DNA of 64,000 nt, taken from JANQOH01 sp965201155 (GTDB taxonomy: Bacteria > Pseudomonadota > Alphaproteobacteria > UBA7887). Below are positions 34,521 through 42,428 of the stretch, in pieces. The stretch's first letter is position 1. Every line of letters starts with the position of its first letter. Location of the stretch: the NCBI GenBank assembly GCA_965201155.1, contig OZ241752.1, forward strand, positions 558,001 to 622,000, written 5' to 3'. Under the pieces are notes generated by a model. It saw only the letters and a list, made by a program, of their open reading frames with translations. It searched no databases and was not told where the DNA came from. A program made the translations under genes and the position numbers.

Positions 34521-36581
34521 TCAGAGTGTCAGACGGCGCAGACGCAGCGCGTTCGCGATCACCGAAACGGAACTGAGGCTCATCGCCGCCGCCGCCACCA
34601 TCGGGTTCAGCAGCACTCCGAACAAGGGGTACAACACCCCGGCCGCAACCGGCACACCAAACCCGTTATAGACAAAGGCGAACACCAGATTCTGCCGGAT
34701 ATTCTTCATACCGGCGCGGCCGAGCCGCACGGCACGAACAATGCCCTGCAAATCGCCGCCGACCAGCGTGACATCGGCGCTTTCGATCGCCGCATCTGCG
34801 CCGGTACCCATGGCAATGCCGACATCGGCACGGGCAAGCGCGGGCGCGTCATTGATGCCATCCCCCGCCATGGCGACGCGCCGCCCGCGCGCCTGCAGTT
34901 CGGCAACAATCCGCTGCTTGTCGTCGGGCAGCGTACCGGCATGAATCGTGGTGATGCCGAGGCCGCTTGCCACGCCTTCCGCAGCAGCGTGCGAGTCGCC
35001 GGTGGCAAGTACGATCTCGACACCCAGCACCCTGAGCGCGGAGAGCACCTCGCGCGCATCCGGGCGCACGGGGTCAGCCATCGAGATAGTGCCGGCCACG
35101 GTACCGTCGATGGCCACATGCACCACGGTTTCAGCTCCTGCGCCGGCGCTGTGGTCCGCGCCGACCATGCTTGCGCTGCCGACGCTGACGCGGCGTCCAT
35201 CGACAATGCCGCGCACACCCTGGCCGGGAACTGCTTCGACCTCAGTTGCCGACAACGCATCATCGGCGGCGGCGATGGCGGCGGCCAGCGGATGCTCGCT
35301 GGCGCGTTCAACGGCCGCAGCCAGACGCAACAATTCGGCCTCGGAGACGGCGCCCGTCGCAGTGACAGAGTTCACCGCCGGGCGGCCTGCGGTCAACGTG
35401 CCGGTCTTGTCGATGACCAGCGTGTCGATAGCAGCGAGACGCTCCAGCGTTTCGGCGTCGCGAACCAGCACACCGGCGCCGGCGCCGCGCCCCATCGCCA
35501 CCATCACCGACATCGGCGCGGCCAGGCCGAGGGCGCACGGGCAGGCGATGATCAGTACTGAAACCGCGGCAATCAATGCATGGTTGAGCGCGGGAGGCGG
35601 CCCCGTCAGCAACCAGACGGCGAAGGCCAGCGCAGCAACCGCCAGAACGCCGGGAACGAGCAGTGAGGCGGCGCGGTCGGCAGCGCGCTGAAGCGGTGCG
35701 CGGCTGCGATGCGCGGCGGTGACGAGGCGCACAATGCGCGCCAGAACCGTGTCGTCGCCTACCGCGTCGGCGCGCATCAGCAGCGCTGCAGTACCGTTCA
35801 CCGTGCCGCCGGTCAACGGGTCGCCGGGGGATTTGGCGACCGGCACAGCCTCCCCGGTAATCATCGATTCATCGACCGCGCCCTGCCCTTCCAGGATGAT
35901 CCCATCGCAAGGCACGCGCTCGCCCGGGCGCAGGCGCACATGGTCGCCGGCATGGAGATGGCCGATCGGTCGGTCGTGTTCACTGCCGTCAGGCGCGCGC
36001 ACACGCGCCTGCTTCGGCGTCAGGGCAAGCAGGGCGCGGACTGCGCCGGCAGTGCGCCGCCGTGCCGCCAGTTCCAGCCCCTGGCCGAGCAGTACCAGCG
36101 CCGTGATCATGGCGGCAGCGTCAAAATAGAGCGGCGGCGAACCGTCGGCGGCGCGCACGGCGGGGGGAAACAGACCGGGGGCAACCAGCGCCGCAAGGCT
36201 GTAACCATAGGCCGCGGCAACGCCGATGCCGATCAGTGTGAACATGTTGAAATGCAGCGTCTTCAAGGAGGCAACCGCAAGCCGAAGCAGCGGCGCGCCG
36301 GCCCAGAAGACCACGGCAGTCGCCAGCACCCATTGCGCCCACAGGCCGCTGCGGCCGAACGCCCCGTCGGTCATGGCCAGCGCCATCAGCGGAGCCGAGA
36401 GGAGCGCGCTCATGGCGAAGCGAAGCATCATGTCGCGGTATTCGCCGCCGTCGTCTTCCTCCTCCGCCGTGGCGTGCAGAGGCTCCAGCGCCATGCCGCA
36501 GGCGGGGCAGGCGCCCCGGCCCGGGGCCAGGACTTCGGGGTGCATGGGGCAGGTGTAGCGCGCCCCTTGTGATTCCGTCAT
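34521..36581 (-). CDS. Copper-type heavy-metal P-type ATPase
   Basis: A 686-residue P1B-ATPase that expels monovalent copper or a related metal. Membrane motif CPC is in IIACPCALGLAAP; the phosphorylation site is DKTGTLTAGRP; the P1B His-Pro is SEHPLAAA; the hinge is GDGINDAPALARADVGIAMG. Instead of an HMA domain, the N-terminus carries a short metal-binding module, CPMHPEV (11-17) plus CPACGM (25-30), as in SilP- and CopB-like pumps. The ATG at 36581 is preferred because the conserved module starts ten residues later; an ATG at 36647 is also in frame. The gene begins 83 bp past tRNA-Gly. Confidence 0.92.
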   Translation of the reverse strand: MTESQGARYTCPMHPEVLAPGRGACPACGMALEPLHATAEEEDDGGEYRDMMLRFAMSALLSAPLMALAMTDGAFGRSGLWAQWVLATAVVFWAGAPLLRLAVASLKTLHFNMFTLIGIGVAAAYGYSLAALVAPGLFPPAVRAADGSPPLYFDAAAMITALVLLGQGLELAARRRTAGAVRALLALTPKQARVRAPDGSEHDRPIGHLHAGDHVRLRPGERVPCDGIILEGQGAVDESMITGEAVPVAKSPGDPLTGGTVNGTAALLMRADAVGDDTVLARIVRLVTAAHRSRAPLQRAADRAASLLVPGVLAVAALAFAVWLLTGPPPALNHALIAAVSVLIIACPCALGLAAPMSVMVAMGRGAGAGVLVRDAETLERLAAIDTLVIDKTGTLTAGRPAVNSVTATGAVSEAELLRLAAAVERASEHPLAAAIAAADDALSATEVEAVPGQGVRGIVDGRRVSVGSASMVGADHSAGAGAETVVHVAIDGTVAGTISMADPVRPDAREVLSALRVLGVEIVLATGDSHAAAEGVASGLGITTIHAGTLPDDKQRIVAELQARGRRVAMAGDGINDAPALARADVGIAMGTGADAAIESADVTLVGGDLQGIVRAVRLGRAGMKNIRQNLVFAFVYNGFGVPVAAGVLYPLFGVLLNPMVAAAAMSLSSVSVIANALRLRRLTL

Positions 36582-36663
36582 GGCGAGATTTGAAGCCGTT
36601 GTGAACCGGGCTGTTTCTGCCCTGCCCTTCGGGCACCGGCGAATCAAACTGCCCGGTAAACTA

Positions 36664-36738
36664 TGGAGCGGGCGATGAGATTTGAACTCACGACCCCAAC
36701 CTTGGCAAGGTTGTGCTCTACCCCTGAGCTACGCCCGC
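36664..36738 (-). tRNA. tRNA-Gly (GCC anticodon)
   Basis: A full cloverleaf can be folded by eye on the minus strand: acceptor GCGGGCG pairs with CGCCCGC, D-arm GCTC/GAGC, anticodon stem CAACC/GGTTG with loop TTGCCAA (anticodon GCC), T-arm GTGAG/CTCAT with the TTCAAAT loop, discriminator T and an encoded CCA. Total 75 nt including CCA. Confidence 0.97.
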
Positions 36739-36781
36739 GCTCCGACCTGTGCTGCGCTCGACGCGCAGCCGGTACCCGGTC

Positions 36782-36809
36782 ATAATACCCGCCATGACTG
36801 TGAATGCAA
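36782..36809 (-). promoter_or_regulatory. Likely promoter of tRNA-Gly, overlapping the start of prdX
   Basis: On the minus strand TTGCAT, 16 bp, TATTAT places a start near 36775, giving a leader of about 37 nt before the tRNA. The -35 box lies inside the first codons of the divergent prdX gene, so tRNA and prdX transcription or translation might interfere. Confidence 0.4.
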
Positions 36810-37372
36810 GCGGAGAACAGGCGAGCAGCAGCGGCGCGCCTGAGCGGGTAGCGCTGTTCGCCTTTCTGGAGCAACTCGGCATTGCCACCACCACCACCGA
36901 ACACGCGCCGGTGTACACCGTGGAAGAAGCGCAGGCGCTGCGCGGCCAGATTCCCGGCGGACATTGCAAATGCTTGTTCCTCAAGGACAAGAAGGGTGGT
37001 TTGTGGCTGGTCGTGGCGGAAGAGACGCGCGCCGTCGATCTCAAGGCCCTGTCGCGGCATCTCGGTGCGCCGCGGTTCTCCTTCGGCAAGCCGCCATTGC
37101 TGCAGGAAGTGCTCGGCGTCACGCCGGGCTCGGTCACGCCCTTTGCATTGATGAACGACCGCCGGGCACAGCGCGTGACGGTGGTACTGGACGCCGCCAT
37201 GATGCAGCGCCCGGCGCTGAATTTTCATCCCCTGGACAATCGCGCGACCACCATCATCGCCGCCGCGGACCTGCGGGCGTTCATTGCGGCGTGCGGTCAC
37301 ACACCGTATATAGTCGATTTCACGAATTTGTCGGCAGGGGATGGCAAGCATGGAACCGTTGATCGGCGGTAA
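36794..37372 (+). CDS. Prolyl-tRNA editing (ProXp-ala / PrdX) family deacylase
   Basis: A 192-residue member of the YbaK/ProX editing superfamily. Visible are LGIATTTTEHAPVYTVEEAQAL, GGHCKCLFLKDKKGGLWLVVAEE and VLGVTPGSVTPFALMNDRR, a near-perfect fit to PrdX. These free-standing proteins remove Ala wrongly attached to tRNA-Pro. The ATG at 36794 sits between the conserved domain and the tRNA promoter. Its 3' end overlaps the cnoX start by 23 bases. Confidence 0.9.
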   Translation: MTVNASGEQASSSGAPERVALFAFLEQLGIATTTTEHAPVYTVEEAQALRGQIPGGHCKCLFLKDKKGGLWLVVAEETRAVDLKALSRHLGAPRFSFGKPPLLQEVLGVTPGSVTPFALMNDRRAQRVTVVLDAAMMQRPALNFHPLDNRATTIIAAADLRAFIAACGHTPYIVDFTNLSAGDGKHGTVDRR

Positions 37373-38261
37373 CAGCGGCGGCGGCGCGGGTCTCGTCAAG
37401 GACAGCGATACGGCGAATTTTGCCGCCGATGTGATCCAGGCTTCGCGGGAAACCCCGGTAATCGTGGATTTCTGGGCGCCTTGGTGCGGCCCGTGCAAGA
37501 CGCTTGGCCCGGCGATCGAAAAGGCGGTGCAGAACGCACGCGGCGCCGTCCGCCTTGTCAAGATCAATATCGACGAGAACCAGGAACTGGCGGCGCAGCT
37601 TCGCATTCAGTCCATCCCCACCGTGTTCGCGTTTCGCGACGGCCAGCCGGTAGACGGCTTTGTGGGCGCGCTGCCGGAAAGCCAGATCGCCGCGTTCATC
37701 GAGCGCGTGGGCGGCGCTGCCGCGCAAAATCCGGCCGATGCGCTGCTGGAGGAAGCCGATACGGCCGCCGCGTCGGGCGACTTCATGACTGCCGGCAATA
37801 TCTATTCGCGCGTCTTTCGCGCCGAGCCGACAAACGCCAAGGCGGCCGCTGGCCTGGTGCGCGCCCTGCTGGAGACGAAGGGGACGAAAGCGGCGCGCAA
37901 GGTGCTGAATTCGCTGGATAAGGAAACCGCGCAGTCGAACGCGCTGGACAGCGCCCGCACCGCCGTCGAACTGGCGGAACAGACGGCCGGCATCGGCCGC
38001 GGGAAAATTGCGGCATTGCGCGCGCGCCTTGATGCTGACGCTGCCGATCATCAGGCGCGGTTCGACCTCGCCATGGCGCTGTTCGGCGCCGGCAACCGCA
38101 ACGACGCCATTGCCGCGCTGCTGGAAATCATCGCCCGCGAACGCTCGTGGAATGACGATGCGGCGCGCAAGCAGTTGCTCACTTTCTTCGAGGCCATCGG
38201 CGCTGCCGATCCCATGGTCGTGGCCGGCCGGCGGCGGCTGTCGGCGCTGCTTTTCTCCTGA
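37350..38261 (+). CDS. cnoX: Thioredoxin-TPR co-chaperone (CnoX/YbbN family)
   Basis: A 303-residue protein with an N-terminal thioredoxin domain (VIVDFWAPWCGPCKTLGP, Cys 46 and 49; cis-Pro in SIPTVFAF) and a C-terminal TPR-like helical region (ADALLEEADTAAASGDF onward). E. coli CnoX protects clients from oxidation and hands them to GroEL; that enzyme lost the full CXXC motif, whereas this one keeps it and may be redox active. The ATG at 37350 has a suitably spaced CAGGGG; an ATG three codons earlier is too close to it. Confidence 0.88.
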   Translation: MEPLIGGNSGGGAGLVKDSDTANFAADVIQASRETPVIVDFWAPWCGPCKTLGPAIEKAVQNARGAVRLVKINIDENQELAAQLRIQSIPTVFAFRDGQPVDGFVGALPESQIAAFIERVGGAAAQNPADALLEEADTAAASGDFMTAGNIYSRVFRAEPTNAKAAAGLVRALLETKGTKAARKVLNSLDKETAQSNALDSARTAVELAEQTAGIGRGKIAALRARLDADAADHQARFDLAMALFGAGNRNDAIAALLEIIARERSWNDDAARKQLLTFFEAIGAADPMVVAGRRRLSALLFS

Positions 38262-38273
38262 CGGCCGCATGCC

Positions 38274-38924
38274 ATGCGGCAAGGCGCGATAACGGAACTG
38301 CCGGACGTCATTCCGGTGTTCCCCCTTCCGGGGGTCCTGTTGCTTCCCTTCGCCGAACTGCCGCTGAACATCTTCGAACCGCGCTATCTTGCCATGTGCG
38401 ACGACGCACTGGGCGGGTCCCGACTTGTGGGCATGATCCAGCCGTCGGACCCCACTAGCGGCGAGCGCAATCCCCCTCTGTGCGGTGTCGGCTGTGCCGG
38501 ACGCATCACCCGGTTTTCCGAAACGCTGGACAATCGCTATCGCATTGTGCTGACCGGCCTGTGCCGCTTTGCGATCGCCGAGGAACTGCCGCTGAAAAAG
38601 GGCTATCGGCGGATGCGTGTGGATTGGGCGCCCTATGGCGGCGACTTCCGGACGCCCGATGCGTCCAGCATACCGCGCGACCGCCTGCTTCCCGTGCTGC
38701 GCGACTATTGCCGGACGAACAACCTCAAGGCCAACTGGAAATCCATCGAGAACACGCCCGGCGCACAGTTGGTCACCTCACTGGCCATGACCTGCCCGTT
38801 CAATCCGCGCGAAAAACAAGCCCTGCTCGAGTCGAAAGATGTCGAGGGACGTGCAGAACTCATCATTTCGCTGATGGCCATGGCGATTGTCGAGCGCAAT
38901 GAAGCCGGCTCTACACTCAACTAG
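38274..38924 (+). CDS. LON substrate-binding-domain protein
   Basis: A 216-residue stand-alone copy of the N-terminal domain of Lon protease: VIPVFPLPGVLLLPFAELPLNIFEPRYLAM opens it, followed by GCAGRITRFSETLDNRYRIVLTGLCRFAI. There is no ATPase or protease part. These short proteins are frequent next to a thioredoxin-like gene in Alphaproteobacteria, as here. Function unproven; it may bind unfolded proteins. It follows cnoX by 12 bp. Confidence 0.88.
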   Translation: MRQGAITELPDVIPVFPLPGVLLLPFAELPLNIFEPRYLAMCDDALGGSRLVGMIQPSDPTSGERNPPLCGVGCAGRITRFSETLDNRYRIVLTGLCRFAIAEELPLKKGYRRMRVDWAPYGGDFRTPDASSIPRDRLLPVLRDYCRTNNLKANWKSIENTPGAQLVTSLAMTCPFNPREKQALLESKDVEGRAELIISLMAMAIVERNEAGSTLN

Positions 38925-38953
38925 GCCCGTAGGCACGGCTCGGAGGCGCATCG

Positions 38954-39187
38954 GTGGCCGATGACTCCGCCACGCCGCGGCCCGCGCCCGCAGGCGGCGC
39001 AGCCGTTCATCCGCGACTGCTGGAAATCCTCGTATGTCCGGCGTGCCACGGCCCGCTGCGCTATGACCGCGAGCGGCAGGAACTCGTCAGCGAACAGGCG
39101 GGCCTCGCCTACCCCGTCCGCGACGGCATTCCCATCATGCTGATCGACGAGGCGCGGCGCCTGGGCGAGGATTCAGGTGGCGCGTGA
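38954..39187 (+). CDS. Trm112 family protein
   Basis: A 77-residue zinc-ribbon-like protein of the Trm112/YcaR family: LLEILVCPACHGPLRYDRE and AYPVRDGIPIMLIDEAR are the family hallmarks, although only the first Cys pair is present. Members activate methyltransferases or are structural. GTG at 38954 with GGAGG seven bases before it is the start. Its 3' end overlaps the DUF971 gene by 11 bases. Confidence 0.9.
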   Translation: MADDSATPRPAPAGGAAVHPRLLEILVCPACHGPLRYDRERQELVSEQAGLAYPVRDGIPIMLIDEARRLGEDSGGA

Positions 39188-39548
39188 GCCTGCAGCGCCC
39201 TGGCCGGTCGAAATCCGGCTGACCGGCGCGGGCAAATGCCTTGAAGTGGACTTCGACGACGGCAACCGCTTTTCGCTGCCGGCGGAGTTGCTGCGCGTCG
39301 AAAGCCCGTCTGCCGAGGTGCAGGGCCATGGTCCCGGCGGCAAGACGATTGTCGCCGGGCGGCGCCATGTAGCGATCCTGGCGGTGGAGCCTGTCGGCCG
39401 CTATGCGGTGCGGCTGCGTTTTGACGACCTGCACGATACCGGGCTGTATTCGTGGCCCTGGCTGTATCGGCTTGGCCGCGACCGGGAGCAATTATGGGCG
39501 GCGTATCTTGCGGCGCTGGCGGAGCGGGGCCTCGGGCGCGACCCATGA
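39177..39548 (+). CDS. DUF971 (GBBH-like N-terminal domain) protein
   Basis: A 123-residue protein matching DUF971: PVEIRLTGAGKCLEVDFDDG, FSLPAELLRVESPSAEVQGHG, and the C-terminal DLHDTGLYSWPWLYRLG. The domain occurs alone in bacteria and fused to gamma-butyrobetaine hydroxylase in eukaryotes, and has been linked to Fe-S protein handling. The start is GTG inside the 3' end of the Trm112 gene. Confidence 0.88.
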   Translation: MAREPAAPWPVEIRLTGAGKCLEVDFDDGNRFSLPAELLRVESPSAEVQGHGPGGKTIVAGRRHVAILAVEPVGRYAVRLRFDDLHDTGLYSWPWLYRLGRDREQLWAAYLAALAERGLGRDP

Positions 39549-39570
39549 GGCTGCAGCATGACGCCGCCGG

Positions 39571-40377
39571 TCAGGCGTCGATATGGTCGACGACCTCACC
39601 GTCCGGATCGAAGCACACCGCGCTGAGGTGACCACCGAAACCGCATCCGGAATCGATGGTCGCCGTCACCGTGCCGATGGCGCCGCCGCCATGCGCCGGG
39701 TCGTAACCGCGCACGATGCGGCGAAAGCCCTCATAGGGCGTTGTGATGGCGTCGAAATCATCGCCGCCCCACCAGAAGCTGTCACGCTGGGCCGTCAGCG
39801 CGCTTTTGGTGTCCAGCCCCGCATGGACAAACAACATGTGGCGCGGTTCCGTGTAGGCGGCGCGGCGGATGGCGGTGAGCAACGTTTCGTGCCCCGGGTG
39901 CGAGCGCACATTCTGGCGTATTCTCTGTGACCACTGGGCAAGGGCGAGCGGTCCTTCGCGGCAGCGGGCACGGGCGCTTTCGACCACGCCGCCATAGGCG
40001 CGCAAGGTGTTTTCCAGCCCTTGCGCCAGCATCCATTCGAACACCGATGACGGGTCCTGCGCCGTTTGCAGTTGCAGGAGCTTCTGCCACATTTCTTCCT
40101 GGCGCCCGCGCAGATAGACGATATCACCGGCAAACAGCGTGAATTCTGCAACGAGGGCGCGGCGGAACAGCAGCAGTTCATCGAGCGTTTCGGTTACCGC
40201 GGCGCCGTGCCCGAAATAGTTTCCGAGATAGACAAGGCGATCTCCGCGGCGGAAGCGTGATGCGAGCGTCAGATGCAGGGTCGACAGGCGGTCCGACTGG
40301 GCGTGGATAGCACCGACAGCCCATACGCGGCGCGCATGACGAAGCACGCCGAACACCGTATCCGGGGGACGGACCAT
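39571..40377 (-). CDS. Metallophosphoesterase-like protein with degraded active site
   Basis: A 268-residue protein with the layout of PPP-type serine/threonine phosphatases or ApaH, but with the metal ligands replaced. Canonical GDIHG reads GAIHA (22-26), GDYVDRG reads GNYFGHG (52-58) and RGNHE reads RGRQE (90-94); only the later FVHAGL His survives. The fold segments between these motifs are well kept and the frame is intact, so it is not a random pseudogene. Loss of the Asp, Asn and His ligands predicts no two-metal catalysis; a binding or regulatory role is an inference. It lies 29 bp downstream of carD on the same strand. Confidence 0.72.
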   Translation of the reverse strand: MVRPPDTVFGVLRHARRVWAVGAIHAQSDRLSTLHLTLASRFRRGDRLVYLGNYFGHGAAVTETLDELLLFRRALVAEFTLFAGDIVYLRGRQEEMWQKLLQLQTAQDPSSVFEWMLAQGLENTLRAYGGVVESARARCREGPLALAQWSQRIRQNVRSHPGHETLLTAIRRAAYTEPRHMLFVHAGLDTKSALTAQRDSFWWGGDDFDAITTPYEGFRRIVRGYDPAHGGGAIGTVTATIDSGCGFGGHLSAVCFDPDGEVVDHIDA

Positions 40378-40406
40378 GCGCCGCTTACCTGCGCTGCCTC
40401 CTGGGG

Positions 40407-40907
40407 TCAGGCCGCCTTTTGCAGAACCTCTTCGAGCCGTTTCGCGGCATCGTCCTGGTTGATCTTCTCCACTGCAGCATACTCGCGCGCGAGGCGGTCG
40501 AGCGCGGCTTCGTAGAGTTGCCGCTCGCTGTAGGACTGTTCGGGCTGGTCAGCGGCGCGATGCAGGTCGCGCACCACTTCGGCGACCGAGATCGGGTCGC
40601 CGGAATTGAGCTTGGCCTCATATTCCTGTGCGCGGCGGCTCCACATGGTGCGTTTGACGCGCGCCTGGCCGCGCAGCGCCGTCACCGCCTTGCCCATTTG
40701 CTCGCGGGTGGAAACCCGGCGCATCCCCGACGGGACCACCTTGTTGACCGGGATCCGCAGGGTCATTCGCTCTTTCTCGAACGACACGACATAGAGTTGC
40801 GTGTCGTCACCGCTGAATTCGCGGGTTTCGACCCCGGTTACCTGGCCGACGCCGTGGCAGGGGTAAACCACCATGTCACCGGGCTTGAATGTCAACTTTC
40901 TCGGCAT
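40407..40907 (-). CDS. CarD-family transcriptional regulator
   Basis: A 166-residue RNA-polymerase-binding protein. The N-terminal Tudor-like RID domain is LTFKPGDMVVYPCHGVGQVTGVE; the helical DNA-binding part includes WSRRAQEYEAKLNSGDPISVAEVVRDLHR. CarD/CdnL proteins stabilise open complexes at rRNA and other promoters. The ATG at 40907 begins the conserved sequence MPRKLTFKPGD; the frame is open 49 codons further upstream but that part is not CarD-like. A good promoter is visible at 41078-41106. Confidence 0.93.
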   Translation of the reverse strand: MPRKLTFKPGDMVVYPCHGVGQVTGVETREFSGDDTQLYVVSFEKERMTLRIPVNKVVPSGMRRVSTREQMGKAVTALRGQARVKRTMWSRRAQEYEAKLNSGDPISVAEVVRDLHRAADQPEQSYSERQLYEAALDRLAREYAAVEKINQDDAAKRLEEVLQKAA

Positions 40908-41077
40908 TTGCAGTTCTTGCCTCGCTGCTGGAGCGTCTTTCGAATTCACAGCGACAAGCCGCGTACCTGGCTCGGCACACGGTTTGCCAACCCGAATCGG
41001 AAATGGGAACGGCGGCGCACTTCGCACAGGACACGAAAGCTGACGCACCGGCACCTGGCGATCAGGGCACGTAAAAC

Positions 41078-41106
41078 AATATATTACAATTTCACCGAAA
41101 AATCAA
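41078..41106 (-). promoter_or_regulatory. Sigma-70-like promoter of carD
   Basis: On the minus strand TTGATT, 17 bp, TATATT. It would start transcription near 41071 and leave a 5' leader of about 165 nt before the carD ATG. The region is distinctly A/T-rich compared with its neighbours. Confidence 0.6.
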
Positions 41107-41150
41107 GATTCCAGACAATCCCGGTTCACACACCGCCGGGGCGGGGCGCC

Positions 41151-41486
41151 TCAGCCGGCGCCGGGATTCGCACTGAAGAACCGGTTGAACTTGTTCGTCA
41201 TGTCCTTGAAGTCATCAGCGTCGGCTGGCGATTCCCCCTTGCGCGTGATGTTCGGCCACTTCTCGGCATATTCCGCATTCAATTCCAGCCACTTGGCAAG
41301 ATCGCCCTCGCTGTCCGGGAGAATCGCCTCCGCCGGGCATTCCGGTTCACACACCCCGCAATCAATGCATTCATCCGGGTGAATTACCAGCATGTTTTCA
41401 CCCTCGTAAAAGCAATCGACCGGACACACCTCGACGCAATCCATGAATTTGCACTTGATGCACGCTTCCGTGACGACATAGGTCAT
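41151..41486 (-). CDS. fdxA: 7Fe ferredoxin FdxA
   Basis: A 111-residue ferredoxin of the Azotobacter FdI type carrying one 3Fe-4S and one 4Fe-4S cluster. Cys 9, 17 and 50 fit the 3Fe site and Cys 21, 40, 43 and 46 the 4Fe site (CIKCKFMDCVEVCP, then CIDCGVCEPECP). The ATG at 41486 overlaps the stop of the TerB-like gene (ATGA) and has a GGGAG ribosome site; it gives the usual MTYVVTEACI start. The gene reads toward carD. Confidence 0.96.
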   Translation of the reverse strand: MTYVVTEACIKCKFMDCVEVCPVDCFYEGENMLVIHPDECIDCGVCEPECPAEAILPDSEGDLAKWLELNAEYAEKWPNITRKGESPADADDFKDMTNKFNRFFSANPGAG

Positions 41487-41989
41487 CGACTCTGTTCTCC
41501 CCAACCCGGTTTCTGGCTCTGCGTCTCGCCCGCAAGACGCGCACGCACGCGGCGGCGGGCCTCGCCACGGTCGCGGTCGCTCACATAAATCAGTCCGCCA
41601 ATGCGGCGCAACAAATTTTCCTCATAAGCGTGGATAACGCCGTCCGCATAGGCAACTTCCCACAACATCTCGACCAGCGCCACACGCTCTTCAGCGCTGA
41701 ATTCGGCATTCACCGCATTTGTGAACCGAAATATCTGCGGCGACTCCGCGACCGCGCGCTCGGCATCGGCAACAAGTTCGGCGCTTTCCTGCTCTGACAG
41801 AGTGAAACGGGCGGCGAGCAGCGCTTCTATGGTTTGCCGCTCCGGCGCGGCAAACTCGCCGTCCATCACCGCCGTCTCCACCAGCAGCGCACAGGCGGCC
41901 AGCGGCGCATCCGTTGTCGGTTCCGCTGCCGCCGCAGCATCGGCCGGCGCCCCCAATCTGCGCAGCCATCTCTCAAAACGATTCAGCAT
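41483..41989 (-). CDS. TerB-family (tellurite resistance / DjlA-like) protein
   Basis: A 168-residue all-helical protein. The TerB core is AACALLVETAVMDGEFAAPERQTIEALL, then LVEMLWEVAYADGVIHAYEENLLRRIGGLIYVS, with the acidic DGEF and DGVIHAYEE metal-site motifs. Such stand-alone proteins rarely have to do with tellurite; their role is unknown. It overlaps fdxA by four bases. Confidence 0.87.
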   Translation of the reverse strand: MLNRFERWLRRLGAPADAAAAAEPTTDAPLAACALLVETAVMDGEFAAPERQTIEALLAARFTLSEQESAELVADAERAVAESPQIFRFTNAVNAEFSAEERVALVEMLWEVAYADGVIHAYEENLLRRIGGLIYVSDRDRGEARRRVRARLAGETQSQKPGWGEQSR

Positions 41990-42038
41990 GAGGACTCGCT
42001 AGCACACGGCGAGCGCCGCCGCCACCCGTGCCCGGAAG

Positions 42039-42428
42039 TCACTCTCGCCCTGCAACGGAATCCTGCAAACGGTCTAGCGCCCGCCGGTCAGCCTTGGTAG
42101 GCCGGGCGCCGGTCCGCGCCGGCGGCGGTCCTGACGGTTCGGGCGGCGCCAGGTCCCGGTAGAGGCGCACCGCTTCGCTCGCCGGTCCACGGCGCTCACC
42201 CAGCGCAGCCACCGCAACCACCCGGATGTTCCGTCCCTGGGGAAAGGTCAGCACATCGCCCACTCGCACCAGTGCACTGGGCTTGTGCTGCGGTTTGCGG
42301 TTCAGCCGCACGCGCCCGCCGGCGCATATGCGCGCGGCAAGCGACCGCGACTTGAAAAACCGCGCATGCCACAGCCATTTGTCCAGCCGCAGCGTAGCCT
42401 GCACTGCCGCCTCGGCCTTTCCGGTCAT
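42039..42428 (-). CDS. S4-domain RNA-binding protein (Hsp15/HslR-like)
   Basis: A 129-residue protein with an N-terminal S4 domain: LRLDKWLWHARFFKSRSLAARICAGGRVRLNRKPQHKPSALVRVGDVL. Hsp15 in E. coli binds stalled 50S subunits carrying nascent chains and helps rescue them. The basic C-terminal tail (PTKADRRALDRLQ) is typical. The start overlaps the helicase stop (ATGA), so the two RNA-related genes are coupled. Confidence 0.9.
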   Translation of the reverse strand: MTGKAEAAVQATLRLDKWLWHARFFKSRSLAARICAGGRVRLNRKPQHKPSALVRVGDVLTFPQGRNIRVVAVAALGERRGPASEAVRLYRDLAPPEPSGPPPARTGARPTKADRRALDRLQDSVAGRE

